This document shows positions 10,768-22,590 of a stretch of 64,000 nucleotides of DNA, one piece after another (within the stretch, counting starts at the first letter, position 1; each line of letters starts with the position of its first letter). The DNA lies in the NCBI GenBank assembly GCA_047967505.1, contig CM106538.1; one strand, given 5' to 3'. Below the pieces are notes generated by a model. It was not told the origin of the DNA. It saw nothing but the letters and a program-made list of their open reading frames with translations, and made no database searches. The position numbers and the translations under genes were made by a program. The DNA is from Dipteris shenzhenensis (Eukaryota; Polypodiophyta; Polypodiopsida; Gleicheniales).

Positions 10768-13700
10768 GTGGCAACTGAGGTCAAACTAACTGATGAGGAG
10801 GTTGACTCATTGACAAAGCGTACCCAAGATGGTGGGACAGAAGTGGTGCAAGCGAAGGCAGGAAAAGGCTCAGCAACACTGTCCATGGCGTAAGTAAAGA
10901 TGATTCTTCAGGGAAACAAATTTAAACTCCCTTATTGTTATCTGTGAGCTGATGCTGTCAGTTTTGAAAGTTAAAGGTTGCAATTCAAACACACATATGA
11001 GAGCAAACTACGGTACAAGGTTGATCATGTCTGTCAGGACATAGATATGCTGACTTAGGTTTATTCCTTGCTAGATTCTCATATCACTCCTGAATTTCCT
11101 GGTTGCTCTCATTTTGATGAGAATCCTTCTTTAAGCCATGTGGTCAGGTGTGGATTTTGACTATCTGTGTCATGTTTGCAGTTATGCTGGTGCATTATTT
11201 GCAGAATCCTGTTTGAAAGGTTTGAATGGTGAACCAGGTGTAGTGGAGTGTAGCTATGTTCAATCAAGTATTACAGAGTCAGCATTTTTTGCTTCTAAGG
11301 TATCGTTTCTTGCTCTCTTGGACAACCTGCATATAGTAGCTTGTCTGTATGAACATGAAAGATTTGGTAATCTAGTGGCTAGTAGAGTTGAAAGCCTTAG
11401 TTCTGACCAAGTGAAAGAAAGTGGAAAACGGACCGGAAAAATTAATGCCTTAATGTGAGTGCAGAGGAATACTTTGTCAAGAAGGGCCTCTGTCCCGAGA
11501 GTTTTCAACCTCCCTTAAGTGGAAGGATTGTTGGTTTGAGTGACAAGTGAATATAAGGAAAGAGCCTTAGTCTTGGGATGGTTTAGTAATTTTCAGTCTT
11601 ACATCGCTGTTAGCACGGTGACCTGAGATGCTTCTGGTATATCCAGTATCTTGTTGTTTCAAGTTCGAAGAAATTTGTGCTCACCAAGCATTTTAACCCC
11701 ATGAGCTAGTGACGAGATGTAGCTGGCTATTTCAGTAACTTGCAGACTCTTAACTCTTTTTAACTTAATGGCTTTTCCAGGCTGCAAGAGGTTGAGTTAC
11801 CTCTAGTGATTATTGATGCTGGCCACCTGTGAAAGGGCTCTGGTTGGCCTCGTCATTTTTTACATATAAGGGGTGCTTTTGAGTGTATGCTAAGTGAAGA
11901 CTTCCTTTGTAATGTTAAGTTTGTCTTTTTCTTGGAAAATGGAATCAAATATGTATCTTCAGTATGAACAAACCCCAGCCACATTTAATGCTTTGGGATG
12001 CATTTTATCTGTTCTGTATTTAAAGTCTGTAGTCTAGGCTATATCACTGCAGTCTGGGTGTGAAGGAATAAATCCCTTATGTAAAGCAGGTGAGAATCTT
12101 AGTTGAATGATCATCAAGATTTGTGCGGCTGGAACTCCTAGTATCACGTAAGAGAGGGTGCAGATGGAAGAAAATGCAGGTTTCAAATTTGGGTTAATGG
12201 GTTCCGAGCTCAGCCCACTTTGAGAAAAGATCCAGGTGCGAGCAAGGCCAATACTCTGTGCACCAGTCTCTAAAACTATACGGACAAGAAAGGATTTATG
12301 TGGTCAGTACATTACATGTCATGTGACGGTCTGTTTAATTGAGTATGCGAATAAAGCCTGTTGAAATAGCAATAGAGGCTGCACATATGTTGTCATTGAC
12401 AGTCTATACTTTTAGTGTGAGATGGTGTTCTTATAGCTGAGAAACTGTAAGAGCTTAACAGCACTATATAATATCTGGACATCCATTTGCCTTGAAACTT
12501 CTATGGCTTGCTTACTCTTGGCTTGTTTTCTTAGTTAAGTTAATGGGAACACAGATTGGAAACGCAATGTTGTAGGCCATTCTATGGGCTATCCATAAGT
12601 GCCACTCATTCCTTGGTATGTGTCTTGCAAGCCTAGTTATAGGAAGTTAGGACACTTGATACAGTTAGTACATTTAGTACAACTAGGACACCCTGTCCGA
12701 GGGTTTTGTCATTTTAGGTGTACTTTGTACTCATTTCTCCATTGCAGCAATTCATTACAGCAGCACGTTTTGTCTCCATTGCTTGCACCTTTTGTGCTTC
12801 CATTGCTTGCCCAGTCTATAGTGGTATCAGAGCAGGTCAGGAACCTTCCCCTCAGCATTGACAGCCACCCCCGAGCTCTAGTGCTCTCATTCGGAGCTGT
12901 TTCGCAGCCTGTACGGCCTGTACAGAGGCTGGTCGCCAAATGTGTGGGCCACAAAACGGTTCTTTGGGGCTGATGCTGCATAGCCGACTGTCAAAAGTGC
13001 TTTTCCTTCAGCTGGTTCTGCATTTCGGTGCATTTGAGGCCTCAGCCAAGCTGTTTTCATTGCCGCCCTTCACACGTGTGGACTGCTACAGCTGTACGGA
13101 GTACTCAAGGACATCCGACTTCACAATTTGGGATATGTTGCTTCATTTTGGAGCCTCAAATCCACCGACTTTCACACATGGAGCTTGCTGCGTCGTTTTT
13201 GAGCACTTACCTCAGCCAACTTAGTGATTTGGAGCCATCTGCTGCACTTTGGATACCTCTCTTGAAGCCCTCTTGCTGTCATTTGCTGTTCCTTTACCTC
13301 GGGCTGTGAGTTTGTCCCCTCAGGTTGCTGCTGCTCTCATTTTAAGGCCTTCTCCTGCTGGCCTTCACTTGTGGGAGCCTCCACACAAGCTCTTGACAAT
13401 TATGGAGCATATATCCTTGCTGTAATTCCATTTTCAGGCTTCTTTTGCCACCCTCAATTGCCATTTGGTGTCCATTTCACCTCTTCTACAAGGGTGACTA
13501 CTTGTGCTCAAGTTTGGAGCCTTTTTCTTGCTGTCACTTTGGTCTACATCACTTGGTAAGCTCCTACTACATTGACTTCTTTGATTTCCAGCCAAACAGT
13601 CATTTCTTTGGTTCCTTGGAATTGTGGAAAGGCCCCATGTTGCCTTTGTTGCCTTTTGGGAGTCTTTTTGCAGTAGGTACACCTTGTGACAGCCACATAT

Positions 13701-15146
13701 TTGCATTGAAAAATCTTTGAAGCTTGTGCAGTAAATTGCCTTTTGGCTTTGGGAGATTGCACTCCTTTCATTTGCATTGTCAGTCGGTGCCTTCGGCTTG
13801 CATTTTTGCACTATGGTTGGCAATAAGGATGATTTGTTTGGGATGCTTGGGTTTGAGGACAAACTTGATGGCACAAATTACCCCATGTGGGCTTATATGA
13901 TGGGGTGTTTCTTGGTTGCCAAGAATCTTTGGAATATTGTTACAGGTACCGAGGCTAGATCCACTAGACCTCTTGCTCCTGGTACAACTCCTCCTTCTGG
14001 TACATCTGGCACCGCCTCTGGTTCATCTGGTGATGGGTCTAATGCTACTTTTGGTGCGGCTGTCTTTTCCACTATAGGTACTTTGCCTGCTACTTAGGAG
14101 CAGTTTCAGTGGGATGGATGTGATGCCAAAGCACATGCCTTGATTGCTCTTTCACTGAAAAGGGTTATCATCCCTCATATCCTTTCATGCAAGACAACTA
14201 AGCAAGCATGGGATCAGCTTAACTCCTTCTATTAGATGTGGAATGAGGCTAGAGTGGCCTATCTCCGCAAACAATTGAAGGACTTAAAGCCTACAATGGA
14301 GTGTGTTTGGCTCCGGAAGTTACTTGTAGATATTCTTGCATGTCAGATAGCTCCTACTGTCATCTTTATTGATAGTCAAAGCGATTTGGCTTTTGCATGG
14401 AATCTAGTTTTCCATGCTCGCACAAAGCATATTGAGGTTCATTATCACTATGTCAGAGAACGATTATTAGTAGGTGATATTCAGTTGTCTTAGTGAAGAC
14501 AACTTGGTAGATCTCTTTGCGAAGGCTCTTCCTCGACCTAAGTTTGAAGCTTTCCGGCAAGCTTTGAACTTAGTACCTTTTGTGACTTGATTTGTTATGC
14601 TCTGTACAGCCATAGGTTGCTATATCCCATACACGATGAACATGTGCAATCATGGCATTAGTTCTTCAGGTATTCTGAGGCTTGTCCAGGATACTTCAGC
14701 CCATACCATGGAGGGGGGTTTGTAGGCCATTCTATGGGCTGTCACTCATTCCTTGGTATGTGCCTTGTAGGCCTAGTTATAGGCAGTTAGGACACATGGT
14801 ACAGTTAGCACATGTAGCAGTTAGTACAGTTAGTACTACTAGGACACCTTGTCCTAGGGTTTTGTCATTTTAGGTGTACTTTGTACTCATTTCTCCATTG
14901 CAGCACTTCGTTACAGCAGCACATTTTGTCTTCATTGCTTGCATCTTTTGTGCTTCCATTGCTTGCCCTAGTCTATAAATGTGCTTATGCATTTTATCTT
15001 TGCAGGTATGCCTTGGGAAAAAAGGTATAGAAGAAATACTACCACTAGGTCCGTTGTCAGATTATGAGAAGGTGGCTTTGGATGAATTAATGCCAGAATT
15101 GAAGGCATCTATACAAAAGGGCATTCACTTCGCTCATAAAAGCTAG
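10768..15146 (+). CDS. NAD-malate dehydrogenase, mitochondrial type, C-terminal exons
   Basis: Three exons encode the C-terminal ~127 residues of NAD-dependent malate dehydrogenase, which interconverts malate and oxaloacetate. Exon a, 10768-10889, follows TTACAG and carries [20 protein letters not shown] and SATLSMA. Exon b, 11182-11299, carries [28 protein letters not shown] and FFASK. Exon c, 15006-15146, carries [17 protein letters not shown] to the TAG stop after FAHKS. Introns are GT-AG (10890-11181; 11300-15005) and frames join without stops. [11 protein letters not shown] and [11 protein letters not shown] favour the mitochondrial over the peroxisomal or plastid isoform. Catalytic residues would be in exons not seen here. 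The last intron is swollen by a copia derivative whose end is 28 bp from the acceptor. This is the only gene in the window that looks intact. Confidence 0.9.
12571..12830 (+). repeat. 5' LTR of the deleted copia element
   Basis: Starts TGTAGGCCATTC and ends CCAGTCTATA, directly preceded by TSD AATGT. It is 260 bp, against 257 bp for the partner at 14721-14977. Confidence 0.9.
12832..12843 (+). other. tRNA-iMet primer-binding site
   Basis: Exact TGGTATCAGAGC one base downstream of the 5' LTR, the standard priming site of plant copia elements. Confidence 0.9.
13813..14283 (+). pseudogene. copia gag N-terminal fragment
   Basis: ATG at 13813 opens a frame with [21 protein letters not shown], the 'L-G-NY--W---M' start of copia Gag. 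A Thr/Ser/Gly-rich insert follows, then a TAG at 14095-14097 and a second TAG near 14233. Beyond these the frame reads on through [16 protein letters not shown] and TKQAWDQL to [12 protein letters not shown], the 'A---L...W--L' helices of the Gag domain. Both stops fall where family members carry sense codons, consistent with CAG-to-TAG decay. Gag then breaks off at ~14290 where the deletion joins it to RNase H. Confidence 0.75.
14300..14590 (+). pseudogene. copia RNase H C-terminal fragment
   Basis: From VWLRKLL through [34 protein letters not shown] to [21 protein letters not shown], this is the C-terminal part of the copia RNase H. The CDN position is replaced by IDSQ. A frame change at ~14494 separates DIQLS from DNLVDLF. 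It follows Gag directly because of the internal deletion. Confidence 0.75.
14721..14977 (+). repeat. 3' LTR of the deleted copia element
   Basis: Same start and end as the 5' LTR and followed by TSD AATGT at 14978-14982. The malate dehydrogenase acceptor AG is at 15004-15005, so the LTR may supply the branch-site region for that intron. Confidence 0.9.
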
Positions 15147-17700
15147 TCTTCTTTCTTTTGATCAAGAAAAAAAAGAATGCTCCGTGAGTAAATGATACGA
15201 GCTTCGGCAGCTGAGGCGATTTTTCAACAGAGTTGTAGAGATTTGTTATAACAGATGTATGAAAAGGACTTTTGTTGAGAACAATGAGCTACATTCTTAA
15301 GTACTAGCCCGTTTTTTTGACAATTTAGAAAACCGATGTTTATCCACGGTTTTGGGTGGCTGGAGTATACTTGTCTAACATGGCACTCTCAAGTTATGAA
15401 CTGTTGCTTATGGTGGATGTAAATCTATACATAGTGTCTTCTCCTCAGCCTATATTTTTCTGGGATTCTTTATAATTGCTGATAAGCTGTCCCCCATTTA
15501 AATATGGATAAGTTAAGGTGAAATGATGCTATTAGAATATATGTTTAAGGATTGGATGTCCACATCGATTTGTAAATTGTATACAGGTATCTTAAAAGCT
15601 AGTGCTTCCAAGAGTTACTTAAAACATGAACCTATTAAGATAGGGTTGTACGAGCACAAATGTTTTGATATTGCCGCTCTCTACCTTCTTTATATCCGCA
15701 TTCTGGTGTTGTGATTTGCTTATGGTTTGGTTATTCAGGAGGTTGATTTATACAGTATTCGTAATATTAACATAATCTTAGTGTCATATTAATGCTTGCC
15801 ATGTATACAGATGCGAATGTGCATATTAAGCATTATTCTTGACATTTGTCATTCATGCTGGGTTGTCTTATTGAGAAACCATGTTTTACCTGTATATAAA
15901 TATGGATGTATATGATGCATTAAAAAAATAAGATTTAGTGAAAAGATGTAATTGAATCTTGTTTTAAAAAGTGTATTGAGATCATGGATATTCGAAAATA
16001 TGAAAATTTTGTCTTTTGAGAGATTGCATATGGTCCACACCAGTAGCGGACTGTTGATTTAAAGATCATTTTCTACATGAAAATGCAGACCCTCAACAAC
16101 CTATATGCTAATCTAGGTGCAAGACTTTTCTCTTTTAGGAGAGAAGTTTCAACAAATGATCTTTTTTGTAGAAAACAAGAGCAGGAAATGGCTATCGTCA
16201 GTTTTATTAAAAGCTTGGGGCAATTTTTCTTGGGATTTTATGCTCGCTTTGATTTTGTAGACATGAAAGTTTGCTATTTTGCTAGATGTGCTTCTGCTAC
16301 AGTTGAGCATTCTACTTTGTTTGAGTTTGTTATTTTTTTGACAATCTTTTGTCTTATTCCTTGACGATGGTGTGGTCTAATTTTACTTGGGCAAAAGTTA
16401 TGCCAGGTTCTACTCAGTTGATCCCCTTTGGTACTGCACTGTAGGTTAGTACTAATATTCAACGTGGATCATTCCATGTTTTGCTCATAGATAATCGTTC
16501 CATTGTCTTGATCACAGATCATTGTTTTCCCCGTACGTGGTTTGTTCAAGTTTCTCAGTCTTCAGTGCTCGTTTAGCACAGGCGATCGTTGTGTTATAAT
16601 CTATAGACTTACAAACTGATCACTGTTATTAGAAATACAAGTATCAGAAATAAGTTTCTTTAAAAAACTGTTGCATTTCTAAAAATACAAGGAGCATGTT
16701 TCTTAGGAAAGACGAAATTTCTCTACAATGAAACTTTAAAATGCAATGGGTGTGGATAAGGTATAGCTAAGTTGGATAGAATAAAAATTGCTATGGCAAG
16801 CACTATATATAAATTTTCAATCTTGTAATGTATGGAGTGAAATCTAGTAATCAATTAGTTTTCGTATTGGTTGATTGTATCATGAATATAGAGGGGCACT
16901 AAATTGCAGAAATGGAACTTCAGGAAGTTAAAATACCAACCTTGCTTGTGCTCTCGGGATGAAGCTTCCCACAAACGTTGTGTTTAGATGGTGGCCATTT
17001 TCCCACTCAACTTGTGGAAAGATGTTTGTAGTATGTAAAAAGTGAGGAGAGCAAGCCACCCGCAGTTTTGCAGGCACAAGGGATTTTAGAGCATCATCTG
17101 TCGAGGTTTTGGTCTCATTTTTGGGGGATCAATAGGGCCAAGAAAGTCTCATACGTACTTTGGCTAACTATACATAAAGGTATTCTGGCTGGCTCTTGGC
17201 TTCAACAGACAGGCATGCCTTCTTGTGCTAGCTAGCAGAGGAATCTAGCAAGTACTGTTGTGGAGTCGCATATTATTGGGCTGGTTTAGATAGGAGTTTT
17301 CAGATTATCCTCATATATTACCTCCAAGTCCTTTATTATAATGGTGGGAGTAGCGCTAGAGGTTTTGGTACCTCAGCCCTTATATGATTGAGAGCTAGGT
17401 GACCCTGTCTTCTTCATGCAGAGGTGTTATGGACACGACCCTATAGATCCAAGCACCATGAAGCCCCATGATATGTTCATGCTTCCCATCCTTGCTCAGG
17501 CCCCACTGCCTTCCTCGCAAGTGAGCTCGGCTTGGAGGTGGTTTCTAGCTTTACTTCACGATAGGTATGGTGTTTGAGACGTGCTTAGGTCATTAGTGGA
17601 CACGCATCCACTATCCCTAACATGTCGGCTTCATTTGGATTGATCTCATTTGGGAGAGATGCAAAGGCATCTGCAACTCCCAAGAGAGATTGTTATCAAT
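15147..17700. other. Malate dehydrogenase 3' flank, no further gene recognised
   Basis: AT-rich sequence follows the TAG at 15144-15146 and should include the 3' UTR. I could not place a convincing polyadenylation site. Open frames up to 95 codons (for example 16077-16364) have no domain, and their composition matches the surrounding DNA. Confidence 0.4.
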
Positions 17701-17727
17701 TTTTTTAAAATTTGTAATGGAGAGCGA

Positions 17728-17837
17728 AAGTAAGAGTAGGCACTTTTGGTGTGGGTGGGGTTGAGAGAGCCATGGATGTGTGAAGTAAGAGTAGGCACTT
17801 TTGGTGTGGGTGAGGTTGAGAGAGCCATGGATGTGTG
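17728..17837. repeat. 55-bp tandem duplication
   Basis: Two adjacent copies of a 55-bp unit beginning AAGTAAGAGTAGGCAC and containing GAGAGAGCCATGGATG. The copies differ by one or two bases. Confidence 0.9.
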
Positions 17838-17945
17838 GAGGGCATGGGTGCCACAAAATATTGAAATGATGCAAGAATGGGTGGGCAGAGTGGGGGGAAG
17901 AGAAGAGAGGAGGAGAATGGGGAAACCGAGTAGAAAAAGAGAGAC

Positions 17946-17948
<3 letters not shown>

Positions 17949-17996
<48 letters not shown>
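17949..17996. repeat. (GA)n microsatellite
   Basis: Uninterrupted GA repeat of about 23 units. It creates artefactual Arg-Glu and Leu-Ser frames on the two strands. Confidence 0.95.
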
Positions 17997-17999
<3 letters not shown>

Positions 18000-19551
18000 A
18001 CGTCTATAGGAGGCCTTGCGAGCCTATGAGACAAAGAAACAAACCAAAAGGATACCTCATACAAGCCACTGGGGGCTGAAGCAAAGGCCTCACTAAGGCC
18101 CTTGGTGAGTACTAAAGTGCTAATCTAGTAACAAAAGCAAAAATAGCATCAAGTACTCAAGGGTAATGCTCCGAGTACATGCTCAGGCTCCATGTATCCA
18201 AGTGCCATGATGGCTTTCTAGTGAGATGCAAAGAGCTCTCGTATTTTTGTTTGTCGAGCTCTCATGGGGTGGTGGACGTGGTTGTCTCGATCGCTGTATC
18301 CGATGGGCTATGTCAAGAGTGAGGCCTTGTCCTTGGTGATTATCCCTGAGTTGTGTTGAGATAGATCGGACCTTGATTGTCTAAGCTCTGGTTCCTCGCC
18401 GTGTCGAATGTAGTTTGTGTGCATCTTGTCTGCTAATCCATGATGCCCTCATCTCATCTAACTCCTCCTTGGCATCCCTTGAGCTGAGTTAGATGCAAAG
18501 AATTCCGTGACACGTGTTTGCACTTGGTCAACTGGCATCATCTCTTGCTGCTCTTTGGTCTATTGCAACAGTGCATCTCTTTGTCGTCGCATCTCTATCA
18601 AGTAGAGTCCCACACAAACCTGGTCGGAAACGTGGATTAGCTGTGTAAATGTTCCTCTATCTCGACCACCCCCATCGTGCAGAATTTGCAGATCCATTGC
18701 TCTCTAGGTATGCCCATCGCTCTCTGTGGTCTCAATCCCCAACTGATGAGATGATACTTGCGATTGTCCTATGGCAATCCTCAATGCATGTGTGACTCTC
18801 CTATCCTCATTCTGGGGTTTGACGATGAGGCCATACTTCGATATCCTTAGGAAATGATAACGATAAAATTGAGTCTTGGTGGGGAACTCTTGATCTCCCC
18901 TCTAAGTTTGGGATGTGTAGAGCTGAAGGAGGTCCAATCGAATGATACAGTTATCTCCTTTCGTGGGATCAGTTCAAGTGGTGCATCTCAGCTATACTGA
19001 AAGGAAAAAAGTCTATCCATTTGGATCCCATAGTTGCCAAACCATGTGGAGACACGTGCATACCATGATGTGTCAACTCCGTTGTCTGGCAAGTGTTTGG
19101 ATGATGCTAGTGCTAGTCTTGGTAGTCTTCAGGAGGGTAGGGCTCAGACTCTGTAGAGGAATGTCACCGTTTGAAAAATGGCGTTAATCTGGAGGTGTGA
19201 TGGTGAACTCTGCTTGTATGATCTGGTGAGGGACTGAAGGCTTGTTGCGAATCATCCTAGACCCCATGATAATCTGTGGCCTCTCAAATCTCTTCCACTC
19301 TGCTGTGCTGAAAGATCACATCCCTAGAAAGGCGTTGTATACATGGCCGTCAGCCTCACTAGTGTGTCGAAAATCCGGCCCTTTGTCGGTGGATCCTAGA
19401 AGTGTGCTTGAAAGCACTGCCTCTCTAATCATGCCAAGGTGCCTTGTCCTTGTGTGTGTCACGCTTTGGCTGCATGGGTCATCGTGAAGATTGGCCTTGT
19501 GAAGATTGCTCCTAGGTAGGTGTATGACTGCACTATCTCCACGGGCTCACC
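17997..19551. other. Probable LINE 3' region, too decayed to define
   Basis: If the LINE reverse-transcriptase fragment at 19552-19905 is intact in order, the minus-strand sequence down to about 18080 would be its 3' part. I see only short frames with many stops and no RNase H or zinc-finger motif I can name. Plus-strand frames at 18942-19487 overlap it and have no domain. Confidence 0.3.
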
Positions 19552-19905
19552 TCAGTAAGTAAATTTATGTCGGTGGAGCATTGGTCGTGAGGTGTTATGT
19601 CGGTGGAGCATTGGTCGCGAGGTGTTGAACATCATAACCTTAGTTTTACCAAGGTTGACTGTCAAGTCTCTATCTCTGCAAAACACTTCCAGAGCCTCAG
19701 AGTGTTTTGGCAGCCTCGTTGCTGTGGATGATATGAGTACTATGTCATCTACATATAGCAATATTTGCAGCATTAGGTCAGCGACGTTGGTGGTGAACCT
19801 TCGCCCCCTAGGCGGTTTGTAAAAGACGTGATCTCATCAATCTAGAGTTCGAATAGAGTCGGTGAGAGGGGGCAGCCTTGCTTCACTCTGATAGTGCTCT
19901 CCACC
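19552..19905 (-). pseudogene. LINE (non-LTR) reverse transcriptase fragment
   Basis: Minus-strand frames give VKQGCPLSPTLFEL (~19840-19890) followed in another frame by LLYVDDIVLISS, DLTVNLGKTKVM and FNTS. The pairing 'KQGCPLSP-LF' then 'YVDD-----S' then 'GL-VN--KT' is the hallmark of non-LTR RT, with YVDD the catalytic Asp pair. Stops and at least one frameshift separate the blocks. A 30-bp tandem duplication at 19566-19625 repeats a short peptide inside the fragment. Confidence 0.75.
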
Positions 19906-21400
19906 TAGTCTGATATACCTCCTGGGGCGCGTACTCTTCCTTGAACGGACTCATATATGCTCATCACCCCCCAAAGCATGACCCTTGGGAGCTGCATCTC
20001 TTGTAATTTCGTGATCAAGCACAATCGTGGAACAGACACCTGAATTTAACATGTGTGGACTTTTGGGCCCAATACGATGTTTGGATAGAAGGGGGTTAGA
20101 GCGATCTAGGGGAAATATGAGAATATAGAATGAGGGTGCAATTAAAGAAAGGGGTTTGTATGAGAGTACATACTTTAGAAGTTGTGTACAAAATGCTAAC
20201 ACATATTGATATAGTGAGCACGAAGCATAAACACAACAAAGTGGGAGAGACTGCATATATGTACGTAAGAGTAAGTGCTCAAAGAGTGGGATTCATTCCA
20301 TCTTGATTTTAGCTTGAACCCATCGTCACCAAAAGGAGAGTGCCTCACTAAGAGTATTATCTCTCCTTAGCTTTAGAGTCCTTGTCTATATTTGAAGTCA
20401 TCTCTCTAAAGAGTATAACTTATTTAAAGATTAAATTCTTTCTTTGAGAGTATTATCTCTCTTCGAGTGTAGAGTCTCTCCCACGAGTATAACCTATTTT
20501 AAAAATTAAATTCTCTCTTTAAGAGTATTATGTCTCTCTAAGGGTTAAGACTCTCTCTAGAAGTGCTACTCTCTCTAAGCATAGGGCACCACTCTAGCCA
20601 AAATTCTTTATGCAACAAAAATTTAGCTTTTGATATGAAATAGTGGCTCCAACTAACAAAATTGGAAATCAAGATATAGTTAAAATTAAGGTACAGTCAA
20701 AAAGTTAAGACAGTCTCAAAAAATTCTTTTATGAGGTGCATAATATCTCTCTTTAGGACTAGAGAGTGTTTCCTTGATGTTTGTGTCACTTATGACCTCT
20801 TTTTCTTTTTGTTGCAAAAATACTTAGTTTGTTTTAATACTTGGAAATTTTGCAGAAATATATTATCTATGCCGATGGGTATGACAGTAGTAAGATCCTT
20901 TCCATCACCAAGACTATCTTGTACACCATCACAAAAACTAGATACGATATCAAGAACCCATCAAGAACAAGGAAAAATTCTGCTCTGAATATTCTCTACA
21001 ATTTTTGCTAGGAAACTAGAGACCTGACGTGATAGTTCTATGACCTTCTCGAGTCTAGCATAGAGTTCATCCTTGTTTGGTCCAACATAGAGTTCCTAGA
21101 GAAGAACATCACATGAATTGATGACACCACTTGTTTCCTATAACTAGCCACACCAATCTAACCAGCCAATTCTTTCCAATAGCCAGCCACACCAGTTTAA
21201 ATTTAGTTGCCAAACATCAATTTAATTGTCAATGAAACATACAACATTCCTCTTGAGCCATAAGTTCCACTAAGTCTTCCTTGTCAAGAAGTTTAGATAC
21301 CCTTTGAAGCTAAAATCCCAATTGCTTAGTTCCGCCTTTTGGCCTCCTTTCGAGTAAGTTTAGTCATGCCTATGTTTACCTTGGGGTCTACAAGACCGTT
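19906..21400. other. No gene recognised; decayed repeats
   Basis: The stretch contains about three loosely repeated units of 'agagtattatctctc ... agtataacctattt' between 20350 and 20570, at ~110 bp spacing. Open frames (19951-20256 minus; 20731-20988 plus) show no domain. Confidence 0.4.
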
Positions 21401-21512
21401 CTCCACTGATTCATCCTAGGAATCTTGCAGTCTATAGCCAACATCTCAAAAGGATACAAAAAATTCCACAAGGAGACTATCTTCCCGAGCATTTTCCCCT
21501 TCACCATCAGTT

Positions 21513-21869
21513 GTGCGTCCCTTTTCCATTCTTCATTTGAAATGGCTTTATCTAGATAGTTTTTATCAACACATGTATGCCCCAAAGAGTGAAGATAGGC
21601 CTCGAGATAAGAGTGGGGTCACTTGCTATGAATGTAATGAAAAAGGTCACTATCGCCTTGAGTGTCCTAGATTGAGAAAGAAAGAAGAAAAACAAGTATC
21701 CTTGTTAGAAGCTTCTTTAGGGGATGAGGAAAGAGAGGTAATGATGGCTGAATGGGAGCATGGTAAAGCAAAAGAAGAAGAAGAAAGCAAGAAAGAAGTA
21801 GATGAGGAACATCAGGAAGAGGAACACCATAGTAAGAAAAAGAAGGCATTTAGGAGGAGAATCAACTAG
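21513..21869 (+). pseudogene. gypsy Gag C-terminal part with zinc knuckle
   Basis: CYECNEKGHYRLECPRLRKK fits CX2CX4HX4C, the nucleocapsid zinc knuckle that binds element RNA. It is followed by a Glu/Lys-rich tail with EEEHHSKKKKAFRRRIN. The N-terminal capsid part is not recognisable. The first ~35 codons may belong to flanking sequence. A frame change after 21869 leads towards the protease. Confidence 0.75.
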
Positions 21870-21899
21870 TCATACTTTTCTTTAGGACAAGGCATTGGA

Positions 21900-22541
21900 A
21901 GCTATGACTTGTTGTCCGACCTTAAAGAAAAGGAAACTCATATCACCTTTGGTCAGTTACTTGCTTTGTCTCCCAAACTATGGAAGGAATAGGGAAAGCT
22001 AGCAAGCACAAGAGTGTCAAAGAAGGAAAAGAAGAAAAGTGTCATTCCTATTGTTAAAAAGGTAGATATTAATGTTGGTGATGATGTACATGTGGTTGAT
22101 GTGATCATTGATGGTCAAGTGATTTCTAATGTTTACATTGATGGAGGTGCATCGATTAATGTCATGACTTGTGAGAAGACCATGATAGATGCTGATTTAA
22201 AATACTCTAGTACTACCTCTCGTTATCGCATCAAATTGGCTGACAACACTAGGGTTAAGACCTTGGGAGTTGTGAAGAATCTAGAAGTGGATGTATGTGG
22301 AATTTCTGTGCCGACTACTTTTCAGGTGATCCCTACCAAGCCAGATGCACGTGCCTATCCATTGATTTTGGGAAGGTCTTGGCTATGCAAGGTCAAGGCT
22401 GTTCAAAAGTGGGATACTGGAGAATTGATTTTGCAGGGAAATGATAAGAAGGTGCACTACAACATCAGAAGCTGCAAAAAGGAAGTTGTCAAGGAGGAGT
22501 CTTTAACATCAGAGAGTTCAAGCTCTGACTTTAACCAATGA
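21900..22541 (+). pseudogene. gypsy aspartic protease
   Basis: ITFGQLLALSPKLW near 21940 precedes VDVIIDGQVISNVYIDGGASINVM. YIDGGAS is the active-site D-G-A/S of gypsy proteases. The domain ends with PLILGRSWLCKVKA, the ILGR-W flap/loop block. The protease processes Gag-Pol. A TAG at ~21990 separates the upstream LTFG-like segment from the main frame (22014-22541), and the link from there to the RT passes through another frame. Confidence 0.8.
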
Positions 22542-22590
22542 AGAAGAAGAGACAGGGTGTAGCTCCGAGGAGTCCAGCTCAGAGGGGGAG

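Larger units (their letters stand above)
12571..14977 (+). mobile_element. Internally deleted Ty1/copia element in a malate dehydrogenase intron
   Basis: Two LTRs (12571-12830 and 14721-14977) flank ~1.9 kb, with TSD AATGT at 12566-12570 and 14978-14982. A primer site, TGGTATCAGAGC, lies at 12832-12843, one base past the 5' LTR. A polypurine tract, GGAGGGGGG, lies at about 14710-14718. The interior keeps the gag start and the RNase H end only; protease, integrase and most of RT are missing, so it is non-autonomous. The LTRs begin TGTAGG and end ATA rather than the usual CA. They differ at many sites, including small indels, so this is an older insertion than copia A and B in this window. Confidence 0.9.

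Noticed and set aside
13434-13874. 146-codon minus frame within the deleted copia element
   Set aside because: It overlaps the element's leader and Gag start on the opposite strand and has no domain.
10768-15146. Plastid or peroxisomal malate dehydrogenase isoform
   Set aside because: [21 protein letters not shown] and the [10 protein letters not shown] end fit the mitochondrial type better; the transit peptide is not visible, so this stays a family-level decision.
17617-18064. Ser/Leu-rich and Arg/Glu-rich frames
   Set aside because: They arise from the (GA)n tract and the 55-bp tandem duplication.
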